Shown here: positions 1-8,781 of the stretch, piece by piece
Numbering within the stretch: the stretch's first letter is position 1
How the letters are laid out: every line of letters begins with the position of its first letter
From: Bradyrhizobium cajani
GTDB lineage: Bacteria; Pseudomonadota; Alphaproteobacteria; Rhizobiales; Xanthobacteraceae
NCBI RefSeq assembly: GCF_009759665.1
Contig: NZ_WQNE01000024.1
Span: 62,001-126,000, forward strand
DNA length: 64,000 bases
Direction: 5' to 3'
Translations under genes and position numbers: made by a program
Notes under the pieces: generated by a model
Told to the model about the DNA's origin: nothing
Databases searched by the model: none
The model's input: only the letters and a program-made list of their open reading frames with translations

Positions 1-10
1 CCGGCGTCGT

Positions 11-451
11 TTACGGTGGCGCAGGCGAGAAGCTGCCTGCAGCGCCATGGCCCGATGCGGACGGCGATGCAACGCTTTGCGTACGGCCCGAGCATTTGCA
101 TCTGGACCCCAGCGCCGCCGGCTCGTCACATGGGATTCCGGGGCACGTCGTCGGCAGAACGTTTATTGGAGATGCAACCATCTTCGAATTCCGCAGCGAT
201 TCCAGATTAAGGCTGACGTCGAAGGTGCTGAACATCTCGGCTAAATCGATGCCCGATGTCGGGGATGCCTGTGCCGCCTCGTGGGCCGTATCGGACGCAA
301 CCGTTCTGACGGAATAGCAAACGGCACAGCTTAGATGCCTTGCGAAGCACTGCAGCGCCGTTTGGAGAAGCGCGGGGCTGTCTTCGCATAGCTGCGCATA
401 TCGCCAGTTCGTGCCTTTCAACAGCACTCCTAAGTCGCTCTCTTTCTGCAC
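11..451 (-). CDS. Hypothetical open frame, unrecognised
   Basis: A 146-codon leftward frame opens with GTG at 451. I do not recognise the protein. The first half has an ordinary mixed composition; the last 40 residues are rich in Ser, Pro, Cys and Gly, which suggests readthrough of non-coding sequence. No convincing ribosome site precedes the GTG, and an overlapping frame of 91 codons lies on the same strand. It may be a remnant. Apart from this frame I see nothing supportable in bases 1-680. Confidence 0.15.
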   Translation of the reverse strand: MQKESDLGVLLKGTNWRYAQLCEDSPALLQTALQCFARHLSCAVCYSVRTVASDTAHEAAQASPTSGIDLAEMFSTFDVSLNLESLRNSKMVASPINVLPTTCPGIPCDEPAALGSRCKCSGRTQSVASPSASGHGAAGSFSPAPP

Positions 452-694
452 TTCTCCCGCAGCGCCTAGCTCGACTTACCACCGAGTTCCTCTTGAAGGC
501 TTGCCCCTCGCGGCAGCGATAAGGTCATGAAAAGAAATCCTAGGTCGTGACGCCCCTCAGTGCTTCGCTGAGAAAATACGACCTGCGCCGAGCGTATTAT
601 TTTTTTCTTGACAGGAAAAGTTGGGCCTGTTCATAGTCGATGGGAGCCGCGAAGTGCTGTCAAGACAGCAACTCCGAACAGGAGGAGAGAAGCT

Positions 695-1849
695 TTGGCT
701 GGAAGAAATATGGCCTTTTCGCCTCAGGAGTATCGAGAGAGGCTTGAAAAGGTTCAAACTGCGATTCAACAGCGCGGCATGGTGGGCCTGGTTGTGAATT
801 CGCCGCATAACATCTGCTACCTGACGGGCTATCACACCTCCGGTTATTTTGCTTACCAGGTGTTTCTTGTTCCGGCCGAGGGCGAGCCACTGTTGTTAGT
901 TCGCGAATTGGAGCGGCCAAACGCCGATGAGTATTCATGGCTCGATCGCGATCAACAAGCCGTCTACCTCGATAACGAAGATCCGCCGGTCGTCACGGGC
1001 CGGTGGCTCGCAAAGTTAGGTTGGACCGAAGCAGGCAAACCAATCGGCATTGAGAAGACCTGTTTCACACTCGCTGTAGCGGATTTCGAGAAGCTTTGTG
1101 GTACTGCATCACCAAATACAGTAGTCGACGGATCGGGCATCGTTGACCGCGTGCGGCTCATCAAATCTCCGCAGGAGATCGCTTATGTGCGCCGCGCTGC
1201 GGCAATAACCGACATAGGGATGCGAACAGGTTTGGCCGCACTAGCAATCGGGAAGAAAGAACTCGAAATTGCGGCTGCCATTCAGCAGGCGCAGACGCTG
1301 GCAGGCTCTGAATATCCAAGTCTGCCGAATTACTTGTCGTCTGGCTATAGAATGACACTCGGTCATGCTACTGCAACCGAGAAAGTCATTGAAGCCGGCG
1401 ATGTCCTGAAGTTTGAGATCACCAGCAGCATCAGGCGTTACACAGCCGCAATGATGCGCACTGCAGTGATGGGCAAGCCCACCGGCAAAGTCGCGGAAGT
1501 CGCTGATCTTTTGATTCGCAGCCAGGACCGAGCCTTCAGCATGATGAAGCCGGGGGCAGTTGCAGGCGAAATTGACGCCGCCATACGCCAGCCAGTTCTA
1601 AAAGCAGGACTGCGCAAGACGTACTATTCTCGTGTTGGATACTCCCTGGGCATCGGTTTTCCTCCCTTTTCCGGGGAATGGGAGACATGCGACTTCATGG
1701 AAGGTGACACCTGGCTGCTGCAGCCGGGCATGATCTTCCACATGATCGTCAATGCCAATGGCATCTCATTCAGCGAAACCATTCTGGTGACAGAGACCGG
1801 CTCGGAACGTCTGACGTCTTTACCCCGCGAGCTCTTCGTTGCGGGATAG
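695..1849 (+). CDS. M24-family hydrolase, ectoine hydrolase (DoeA/EutD)-like
   Basis: The protein has the two-domain pita-bread architecture of peptidase M24: an N-terminal creatinase-like domain (about residues 5-150) and a C-terminal catalytic domain. The metal ligands of true aminopeptidases P are missing. The usual DxG...sDitRT region reads LKFEI...RYTAAMMRT, and the iEPG glutamate is replaced (GMIFHMIV). His survives in GHATATEK and Glu in ISETILVTE. That pattern is typical of creatinase and of ectoine hydrolase DoeA/EutD, whose GYSxGIGFPP and FHM segments are also recognisable. Start: TTG at 695 lies 6-7 bases after GGAGGAGAG (681-689); the ATG at 710 is in frame but far from it. A DadA-like dehydrogenase follows 83 bases later, suggesting a two-step catabolic pair. 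Family is confident; substrate is not. Confidence 0.85.
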   Translation: MAGRNMAFSPQEYRERLEKVQTAIQQRGMVGLVVNSPHNICYLTGYHTSGYFAYQVFLVPAEGEPLLLVRELERPNADEYSWLDRDQQAVYLDNEDPPVVTGRWLAKLGWTEAGKPIGIEKTCFTLAVADFEKLCGTASPNTVVDGSGIVDRVRLIKSPQEIAYVRRAAAITDIGMRTGLAALAIGKKELEIAAAIQQAQTLAGSEYPSLPNYLSSGYRMTLGHATATEKVIEAGDVLKFEITSSIRRYTAAMMRTAVMGKPTGKVAEVADLLIRSQDRAFSMMKPGAVAGEIDAAIRQPVLKAGLRKTYYSRVGYSLGIGFPPFSGEWETCDFMEGDTWLLQPGMIFHMIVNANGISFSETILVTETGSERLTSLPRELFVAG

Positions 1850-1932
1850 CCGCTCCACCTTCATTGGCAGGCCACGGCGCATACTGGCATTCGCGGCATC
1901 GCTGGTCCACTATCAAAATGGCTGGAGAATCC

Positions 1933-3228
1933 ATGAGCGGAATGAGATATTCTGGACCAGGACATGGGCGGCGGGCCGTCGTACTCGGCGCTGGAATTGT
2001 CGGGGTCACGGCTGCTCGCGCGCTGCAACGCGAGGGATTCTCTGTCACGATCGTTGATCAGGGCGAGCCCGGCCGAGGCTGCTCCTATGGAAACGGTGGG
2101 GCAATAAGTCCCGACTTCTGTGTCCCCATCGCTATGCCGGGCATGTTAAGGCGCGTTCCGAAGTGGCTGTTCGATCCTAACGGACCTCTGGTCGTTCGGT
2201 GGTCCGATCTCCCAAGTTCAGCTCCCTGGCTGATGCGCTGGATCCGAGCCGGACGCCTCGATCAACTTGATAGCCTTTCCAATGCGTTGAGGCAGCTTCA
2301 TGCAACGAGCTACACGCGATACCAGCAATTACTCGGTTGCCGAGCTACTGGGCTGATAGAAAGGACCGGGCAGCTGTATGTCTGGGCAACGAATGCGCCA
2401 AACGCAACAGAAGCCTTGGCCAATGAGATCAGGAAAAAATTCGATATCGAAACGAGAGCCCTCGATCGCGACGAGATCCGCGAAATGGATGCCAACTTGG
2501 CTCCGATTTTCTCTCGCGGGCTCTACTTTCCGGACAACGGCCATACCGTCAATCCTTTGCGCCTGGTTCAGACCATCGCCGATATGATCACTAGTGAGGG
2601 CGGCGTGATCCTCAAGCAGCGTGCCATCCGGTTCGAGTTCGATGAGCGGCGTGCGAGGTTTTTACGCTGCGACGGCGATCTCCTGGAAGGGGACATCTTT
2701 GTTGTCGCAGCGGGTATTGCATCGAAAGATTTTGCCAAGGGGCTAGGAGATGAGGTGCCGCTTCAGGCCGAGCGTGGTTACCACGTCATGCTCCCGAACC
2801 CTGGTGTCTGGCCGCGCGTCAAGGTTAGCAACCGCGATTACATGTTCGGCATGACTTCGATGGAGCACGGCGTGCGCATCGCTGGGACAGTGGAGATCGC
2901 GCGCGCGGACGCTCCGATCGATGAACGGCGCCCGAGAGCAATGCTCAAGATGGCCAAGCGAATGTACCCGAAGTTGAATGACGATGGCGCTGAATTCTGG
3001 ATGGGCTGCCGCCCATCTACGCCAGACAGCCTGCCGGTAATCGATCGTTCCCGTGCTGCCACCAACGTTATCTACGCGTTCGGACACGGGCATACCGGCC
3101 TTACAGGAGCGCCAATGACAGCTGAGATCGTGGCTGCTTTCGCCGCCGATATCCAGCCGCAGATCGATCCGAGCCCATACTCATTGAAGAGGTTTGGCCG
3201 ATCATGCTTCGCGCGAATATTAGGCTAG
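1933..3228 (+). CDS. FAD-dependent D-amino-acid dehydrogenase (DadA family)
   Basis: This is an FAD oxidoreductase of the DAO/DadA family, about 431 residues, close to E. coli DadA in length. The dinucleotide-binding fingerprint VVLGAGIVGVTAARAL is near the N-terminus, followed by the family block GCSYGNGGAISP. The C-terminal FAD-contact block reads YAFGHGHTGLTGAPMTAE. Family members oxidise D-amino acids or secondary amines to imino acids and pass electrons to the respiratory chain at the inner membrane. ATG at 1933 was chosen because GGAG at 1924-1927 sits at the right distance; ATG 1918 is an alternative. The gene follows the M24 hydrolase on the same strand, so the dehydrogenase may act on the amine released by that enzyme. 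Substrate could be a D-amino acid, sarcosine-like or another secondary amine. Confidence 0.85.
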   Translation: MSGMRYSGPGHGRRAVVLGAGIVGVTAARALQREGFSVTIVDQGEPGRGCSYGNGGAISPDFCVPIAMPGMLRRVPKWLFDPNGPLVVRWSDLPSSAPWLMRWIRAGRLDQLDSLSNALRQLHATSYTRYQQLLGCRATGLIERTGQLYVWATNAPNATEALANEIRKKFDIETRALDRDEIREMDANLAPIFSRGLYFPDNGHTVNPLRLVQTIADMITSEGGVILKQRAIRFEFDERRARFLRCDGDLLEGDIFVVAAGIASKDFAKGLGDEVPLQAERGYHVMLPNPGVWPRVKVSNRDYMFGMTSMEHGVRIAGTVEIARADAPIDERRPRAMLKMAKRMYPKLNDDGAEFWMGCRPSTPDSLPVIDRSRAATNVIYAFGHGHTGLTGAPMTAEIVAAFAADIQPQIDPSPYSLKRFGRSCFARILG

Positions 3229-4190
3229 CGCCGCGCGGCAAACGCGTCTCAACCAAAGGCTGATCGAGCATATCGCGGGCGGATATCGAGCACCCGCTGA
3301 AGCTGCGGGCTCGACCGGGTTGCTGCGGCACGACTTTATCAAGATCTTACGTACCGCGCCAAGCAGGATCACAAGCTATGTCCTGCCGAACAATTGTATC
3401 GTCACCTGACAGTTATACGTTCTAGCCGGAGATTGGCCAAAGCCATCTCAAAGCTGGTGATGTGGACCATGCGCTCGCGCCCGCGTACGCCCGCTATTGC
3501 GATGCGCTGGACGCGCCCCGGTTGCGAATTGGCTCGGCTCGTGCCTCAATGGCGCGTGAACACTCACGATGGAAGGTCGAGGCGCAGTCGTCCTTGTTAG
3601 GATAATGTCGCAATCGAGGTGTGGATAGGGCTTCTCGGGTTGCGACATCCCAAGTGAAATCAAGCGCTTTCTGTATTTGCCCTCGCGGCGAACCGGGCAG
3701 ATCATCTCACGGGCGCGATTTGCATCCACCATGGTTCGATTATCGCGCGCCATGGAAAACTGCCCGGGGGGCGACATCGATGTTTGAGGCTTCTTTAGCA
3801 GACGTTTAGCGCGCTCCACGATCGTCGATTACTTACTTCAACGCGCACTGGTCACACTGGAGTCTACTGCTGTCATGGTGACATCGATGGCTGGTTGTCG
3901 ATTAAAAGCCTAGAACGCCTCGACCGTGTTGCCTACTCCCGCATCTCGAAAGGCGATGTCCACGCCTTCGAAAATCTGCGAATTTTGGCGGAGGAAGCAG
4001 AATTTCGGCGGAGATGGCCCTACATTGGAGAGCTTTTGCTTTAAGGCTCGCTAGTATTTGGAAAAGATTGGAATAAGCAGCTGCTGAGCCGGCTATTGTA
4101 AATCCGAGCGCGCGCCCAGCGTCATGGTACGAGAAGGTTGTTTGGAAAACCCAGGCGACCGGTGAGGAATTGCACCAGGGGGCGAATGGG
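3229..4190 (+). other. 962-base stretch without a recognisable gene
   Basis: Only short frames are present on both strands, and frames switch after 30-60 codons. One rightward frame (about 3239-3400) and its shifted continuation (to about 3597) have protein-like composition, but I could not assign them to a family. Probably decayed coding DNA. No terminator or RNA gene was seen. Confidence 0.4.
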
Positions 4191-5231
4191 ATGTTGTGCG
4201 CGACTTGGCCTCAATTAAGGGGTAACCTTGCATCCACACGGCGCGAGGCCGAGCTGTTCTTAGATGGTTTTCATGACATTCGTGAGTCTCCGAGCCGGTC
4301 GCATTGGGCGGCAAGATGGATGAATATCGGAGATGCTCACTGCCTTGTAGGAGAGTTCAATTTCGAAAATGGGGTCTTTAACAAGGCCACCGAAGCTTGG
4401 CTTTGTGCGCTGACTGCGTTTGAAGTTGCCAGGCGGCTAGTCGAGGAAAGTGACCACGAAGGCGCAGACCTTTCCGCGAAAGTCGAGGCGAGCATTCAGC
4501 GGTTCGGCTCTCTGGAGCGGAAGGTGGAGCGAGTACGAATTGCGTTCTGTGACGAGCTCAAGTATGCCTACTACTTAACCGCTGGGGACCGCCATTTTAG
4601 CGCTCCGGCGATCATTTGCGTTAGCAGCGAAGAAGAAACGGATACGACACTGTTCGCAAGGCTCTTGCCAGTGGCCATTGGCCGCGGCACGTCGGTTCTC
4701 GTGGTCTCTCACGACGATGTCTCCAATCGCTTGCGCGGTCAATCGGAAGTGTTCTTGTCCTGCTGTTTGGACTACTTAACCGCTCGGCCTGGCGTTGATG
4801 CCACACGGATAGCTATTTTTGGCGAGGGACTATCGGCAGCCCTATGCACTGATTTCGCGGTATCTGACCGTCGTGTTGCTGCGGCCGTTTGCGACGGCGG
4901 GCTGTGGAGTTGGGCTCGCACTCGGGCGACCGTTGGATGGATGACGAGCACCCCTGATGTGACGGACGAAAGCGTGGTCTCGATGCGTCGTTCGCGATTG
5001 GTACGACAGCTAAAATGTCCGGTTCTCGTGGTTGCGGGCGGGCGCGGGATCGTCAGCGTGCCGGAGGCGGTCAAACTAGAATCGGATTGTACGGCGGAGG
5101 GTATCGATATCGAGCTGGCCTTGCCGCGCACGACAAAGACTCCGATGGGGGGGCTCGAAAATTTTGTTGCCGCCGACGAGCACATCTTTGGATGGCTGGA
5201 AGGTAAGCTCGCGCGCAGTGTCGCTCCATAG
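4191..5231 (+). CDS. Alpha/beta hydrolase-fold protein (FrsA/DUF1100-like), nucleophile missing
   Basis: The layout resembles the 2,6-dihydropseudooxynicotine hydrolase/FrsA group: a helical N-terminal cap (about residues 1-130) with a YYLTAGDRHFSAPAIICVSS transition into an alpha/beta-hydrolase core. In the core the nucleophile elbow, normally GxSxG, reads IFGEGLSAAL, so Gly stands where Ser is expected. A late His lies in ADEHIFGWLEGKL. The protein may be inactive, may use another residue, or may have a non-catalytic role. ATG at 4191 is preceded by AGGGGG (4177-4182); a TTG at 4170 lies too close to its own purine run. It stands alone, with no co-directional neighbour within 900 bases on either side. 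Confidence 0.7.
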   Translation: MLCATWPQLRGNLASTRREAELFLDGFHDIRESPSRSHWAARWMNIGDAHCLVGEFNFENGVFNKATEAWLCALTAFEVARRLVEESDHEGADLSAKVEASIQRFGSLERKVERVRIAFCDELKYAYYLTAGDRHFSAPAIICVSSEEETDTTLFARLLPVAIGRGTSVLVVSHDDVSNRLRGQSEVFLSCCLDYLTARPGVDATRIAIFGEGLSAALCTDFAVSDRRVAAAVCDGGLWSWARTRATVGWMTSTPDVTDESVVSMRRSRLVRQLKCPVLVVAGGRGIVSVPEAVKLESDCTAEGIDIELALPRTTKTPMGGLENFVAADEHIFGWLEGKLARSVAP

Positions 5232-5485
5232 AGACTGTCCGTCAGGACGGTCGGGAGACTCTCGTGGGCGCCAATATTGCGTGGAAGGGATTTGAAGGTG
5301 GCGATGTCGAGACCGCAATCCTCCGCCGTTATATTATAGCCATTCCAGAGGCGCAGACGAGGAAATATAGGCACGCGTCGGAGCTAGAGCGGTGGTACGC
5401 TACGTAGCGTGGATCACTCGTTCGCCATCTCCCGTGACTTATCAAGGAGCTAGCAGCTCTCGACTAGCTTCCAATCTGATGGTTC

Positions 5486-5989
5486 TTACACCAAGCCTAT
5501 GTTTAGTTTTTGAGATGCCAACCGGCTATTCTTGGCAATCGAGCTTAGTCGCTTGTTGAGGTAATCCAGCGACTGCTCGTCCAGATCGCCAAAGATTGTT
5601 GCATAAATTGCTCGTCTCTTCTGAGCCAGCTTGGTGATTTCCGCCCGCGCCTTTTGAGTAAGGGATATCTGCAGAAATCTTGCATCTTCCGGCGAAGTCG
5701 TGCGCGCCAGCAGCTCCATTTGCTCGAGCTTCTTGGTTTGATTCGTGACGAAGGCGGGGTGGATGCGCAGTTTAGTAGCAACCGCGATTCCCGAAACGCC
5801 GCGGCCTTGGTCGAGTTCATCAATGGCCATCAGGATCAACCATTGTGGCTCCGTTATTCCCAAGAAGTCGGCCCAACCCTTATGTATCGCGTCAAGCTGA
5901 GAGTGAATCTCGACAACATTCCAGATAAAGTCCCTAGCTGCTCTATCCAATTGATCTTGTTCAGACTTGGGCTTTTCGCCAATGCTCAT
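5486..5989 (-). CDS. MarR-family transcriptional regulator
   Basis: A 167-residue winged-helix regulator. The DNA-binding core runs from about ITEPQWLILMAIDEL through VATKLRIHPAFVTNQTKKLEQ (recognition helix) to the wing LLARTTSPEDARFLQISLT, where the D-x-R wing motif is typical of MarR. N- and C-terminal helices form the usual dimer interface. MarR proteins generally repress neighbouring transport or catabolic genes until an aromatic or phenolic ligand binds. ATG at 5989 follows GAGAG at a suitable distance; an in-frame start at 6010 is less likely. The gene is divergent from the porin at 6431, so the 440-base region between them could carry its operator, but no clear palindrome was identified. 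Confidence 0.88.
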   Translation of the reverse strand: MSIGEKPKSEQDQLDRAARDFIWNVVEIHSQLDAIHKGWADFLGITEPQWLILMAIDELDQGRGVSGIAVATKLRIHPAFVTNQTKKLEQMELLARTTSPEDARFLQISLTQKARAEITKLAQKRRAIYATIFGDLDEQSLDYLNKRLSSIAKNSRLASQKLNIGLV

Positions 5990-6181
5990 TGTTGGTTCTC
6001 TCGGCCTCAAAAGAGATTCGTCGCTCGACGATGCATCCTATCCTCGGTCCATCTTCCAAAGAAGTCAGCGAAGCACATACTCGCCATGTAAATTATCAAT
6101 TGACAAATGCAATTAATTTCGGTAGTGTCGGCTCGATCGTTTAGGCTCTTTGGTCCGACGATCTGGCAAAACCTCCAATCA

Positions 6182-6215
6182 GAACCCCTGGGATGCCCCC
6201 TGGGGGTTCTTTTTT
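6182..6215 (+). terminator. Rho-independent terminator, likely relic of a lost porin gene
   Basis: An AGAACCCC / GGGGTTCT stem with a GC-rich loop is followed by six T residues. No rightward gene ends just before it. The 25 bases upstream (GATCT...AACCTCCAA) and the loop ATGCC match the 3' untranslated end of the porin at 8033. The other bases from 5990 to 6430 hold the putative promoters of the MarR and porin genes but nothing else I can name. Confidence 0.75.
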
Positions 6216-6430
6216 GCGCTAGGATTGGCCGTCTGCGAGCGTGAGTTGCTCAACTGCAACACGGCACGCCAAATATATAGCGCTCTAAATTAATTAATTG
6301 AAACAATTTACGGACGGAACTAAGGATTGGGCGACAGCGAGGGGGTCCTCGAAGTCGTTCCGTCGAGCACCTCTGGAGTGAGGCTCGCAGAGGCGGATCG
6401 AAACGACGTTTCCATCTTGGAGGTTCATCG

Positions 6431-7963
6431 ATGAAACTGACAAAGAGTCTCATCCTCGGTTCTGCGGCAATGTTCGCTGGCGCCGGGGCACAGGCAGCGG
6501 ATCTGCCCGTCAAGGCCAAGGCGATCGAGTACGTGAAGATCTGTTCGCTGTATGGTGCGGGGTTCTATTACATTCCGGGCACCGATACGTGCATAAAGCT
6601 AGGGGGCTACCTGCGTGTCGATACCACGATCAACACGAACGCCGACTTTGAGGGCCAGGCAAACTACCTGAGCGGCGCCCGCAACCGCCTCAGCAACTAC
6701 TACACGACTCTCGCCCGCCAAGATCTGCAAATCGATACGCGAACCGCGACCGAATACGGCCTTGTCAGAACCTTCTTCGAAGGCCAGTTCACTTGGATTT
6801 CAGGCGGCTATGCGGGTGCCGGTACGACTAACGTGAATGGTTCGACCGCCTATGACGGCAGGAATCCCGCAGGAAGCGGTGGCGGCCAGGTTGCCGGGGG
6901 TAAGCTCGCCGTCTACTACGCCTTCATCCAGTTCGCCGGGTTCACATTTGGACGGGCAGAATCACAGTTCAGAACGCCTTGGGCCGAGTATCCGGCGAAC
7001 AACTATGAGCTGCCGGGCAGCGCGGGCTGGGAGCCGGTGAGCCAGGTCACGTATACAGCCGACTTCGGTCAGGGCATTACGGCTTCGGTCTCAGCCCAGG
7101 ATCAGGTCACTAACTACCAAAGCAACGTCTGGAACGTAAGTGGCGCAACGGCCGCCGGTCTGGCTACAGGCACGTACGGTGCCAACGACATCGGCGGTTC
7201 GCGAGCTCCAGACCTAGTCGCCAAGATTCGTGTTGACCAAGCCTGGGGTCTCTTCCAGGCTTCAGTCGCCGCGCATGATAACCATGCTGGTTACTATGGT
7301 GCGTCCGAAGTCACCGGCCATCCGAGCGATAAATGGGGCTGGGCAGCTCAGCTGGCCTTGTCGATAAAGAATCTCCCGACTGGCGCGGGTGACTCGATCA
7401 ACTTGACGGGCGTGTATACGAACGGCGCGAGCCGTTACAATTTCCACGACTTCATGTCGAGCACGTTCGCGGTGTATGGCGGCACGGGCGTGGGAGGTGC
7501 TTACCAGAGTCTGGGCCTCGCTGGTGTCTCTGACTCCGTGTTCGTCGCCGGTGCCGACCAGGAGCTGACCACGACCTATGGCTTCAATGGTGGTTACACG
7601 CACAACTGGGACCCGTACTGGAACACTTCCATTTTCGGTGGGTGGGCAGCTGTGCGTTACAATAACACGGCGAAGGGATATATCTGCGGAGCCTTCGTTA
7701 CGACCCTCGCGCTCTCAAGCGGTACTGGTGGCTGCAACCCCGACTTTAACTACGCAGTTGTTGGTACCAAGACGGGCTGGACTCCGGTCAAGGGTCTGAC
7801 CTTCACGGCAGAGCTCGCGTACATGATGCTCGACCAGAAATACGCCAGCGGAAGCACGGTGACCCTCCCGCTGCAATCGACCATCGCAAAGCCAGCCGCG
7901 ACTTATGAGCTGAAGGACCAGAACAGCCTCGTGCTGCTCCTCCGCGCTCAGCGCAACTTCTAA
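6431..7963 (+). CDS. Outer-membrane porin, Porin_2 family
   Basis: A 510-residue outer-membrane beta-barrel of the alphaproteobacterial Porin_2 family, forming a diffusion channel. A cleavable signal peptide is clear (MKLTKSLILGSAAMFAGAGAQA, split here as MKLTKSLILG and SAAMFAGAGAQA, with an AQA cleavage site), followed by the family opening ADLPVKAKAIEYVKIC and a Tyr/Gly-rich barrel with many alternating strands. The last residue is Phe (AQRNF), as needed for barrel insertion by BAM. Length and sequence style are typical of Bradyrhizobium porins. GGAGG at 6419-6423 precedes ATG 6431. It is monocistronic, with its own terminator downstream, and divergent from the MarR gene. Confidence 0.93.
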   Translation: MKLTKSLILGSAAMFAGAGAQAADLPVKAKAIEYVKICSLYGAGFYYIPGTDTCIKLGGYLRVDTTINTNADFEGQANYLSGARNRLSNYYTTLARQDLQIDTRTATEYGLVRTFFEGQFTWISGGYAGAGTTNVNGSTAYDGRNPAGSGGGQVAGGKLAVYYAFIQFAGFTFGRAESQFRTPWAEYPANNYELPGSAGWEPVSQVTYTADFGQGITASVSAQDQVTNYQSNVWNVSGATAAGLATGTYGANDIGGSRAPDLVAKIRVDQAWGLFQASVAAHDNHAGYYGASEVTGHPSDKWGWAAQLALSIKNLPTGAGDSINLTGVYTNGASRYNFHDFMSSTFAVYGGTGVGGAYQSLGLAGVSDSVFVAGADQELTTTYGFNGGYTHNWDPYWNTSIFGGWAAVRYNNTAKGYICGAFVTTLALSSGTGGCNPDFNYAVVGTKTGWTPVKGLTFTAELAYMMLDQKYASGSTVTLPLQSTIAKPAATYELKDQNSLVLLLRAQRNF

Positions 7964-8032
7964 GTCCTCTGTAATCCAACGGAAGGAGAGATAACTAACG
8001 GCTCTGATGATCTAAAGTTTAACCTCCAAAGA

Positions 8033-8064
8033 AGGCCCCCGGTATGCCCACCGGGGGCTTTTTC
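8033..8064 (+). terminator. Rho-independent terminator of the porin gene
   Basis: The inverted repeat GGCCCCCGG / CCGGGGGC with loop TATGCCCA is followed by TTTTT, about 70 bases after the porin stop. The hairpin lies between the convergent porin and pabA genes. Confidence 0.85.
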
Positions 8065-8196
8065 CGCACGTCAGATCCAGTTTTCGAGTCCCGCTCCATG
8101 GTCCTGTTGGACTTAAGCGGCAATCGATACGGCCTCGTTTGATCAGCCAAATCGACGAGAGGTTTCCTGAGCTCTCGTGTCAATAATCTCCGATTC

Positions 8197-8781
8197 TTAT
8201 GGTCGCGGAATCTCTGCACGCCGCAAGAAGTTCGTAAGCAGCGTATGCCCTTGTTCGGTAAGGACCGATTCCGGATGGAATTGCACGCCATAGGTTGGGT
8301 GGCACCGATGTGAGAGTGCCATGATCTCGCCTTCGTCCGAGCGGGCTGTCACCGTGAGATGCGGCGCGCATGCCTCATCAAGCTCAACAATGAGCGAATG
8401 GTAGCGTCCAACGCATAGTGGGGATGGAAGCTTGTCGAACAGTCCTTGGCCCTCATGCAACACGTGCGAGGACCGGCCGTGCATGGGACGGCGTGCCCGC
8501 GCCACGCGTCCGCCAAATACGCTTCCAATACACTGGTGCCCGAGGCAGATGCCGAGAATTGGGACGCGACCGGAAAGTTCGCGCACAACGGGAATTGATA
8601 TTCCGGCCTCGAGCGGGGTGCAGGGGCCGGGTGAGATGACTAAGGCGCGAGGCTTGAACCCAACCAGATCGTAAACTCTGACCGCGTCGTTTCGGATAAC
8701 CTCGGTTTTTTCACCAAGGTTGTGAAAATACCGCGCAATGTTGAAGACGAAGGAGTCGTAGTTGTCGATGATGACAATCAA
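8197..8781 (-). CDS. pabA: Aminodeoxychorismate/anthranilate synthase glutamine amidotransferase
   Basis: Class I glutamine amidotransferase subunit, 194 residues. It hydrolyses glutamine and channels ammonia to the chorismate-binding partner encoded just upstream. Visible motifs are the opening IIDNYDSFVFNIARYF, the nucleophile elbow GICLGHQCIG (Cys in CLGH) and the catalytic HPES near the end (YGVQFHPESVLTEQG). The start is TTG at 8781; the TGA stop of pabB overlaps it (TTGA), so translation is coupled. TrpG and PabA cannot be separated by sequence alone; pairing with a PabB-type partner favours PabA. The operon reads Dabb protein, pabB, pabA leftward and ends opposite the porin terminator. 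Confidence 0.88.
   Translation of the reverse strand: MIVIIDNYDSFVFNIARYFHNLGEKTEVIRNDAVRVYDLVGFKPRALVISPGPCTPLEAGISIPVVRELSGRVPILGICLGHQCIGSVFGGRVARARRPMHGRSSHVLHEGQGLFDKLPSPLCVGRYHSLIVELDEACAPHLTVTARSDEGEIMALSHRCHPTYGVQFHPESVLTEQGHTLLTNFLRRAEIPRP

Noticed and set aside
3448..3819. 123-codon leftward frame
   Set aside because: No recognisable family, basic and proline-rich composition, no ribosome site; probably a chance frame in decayed DNA.
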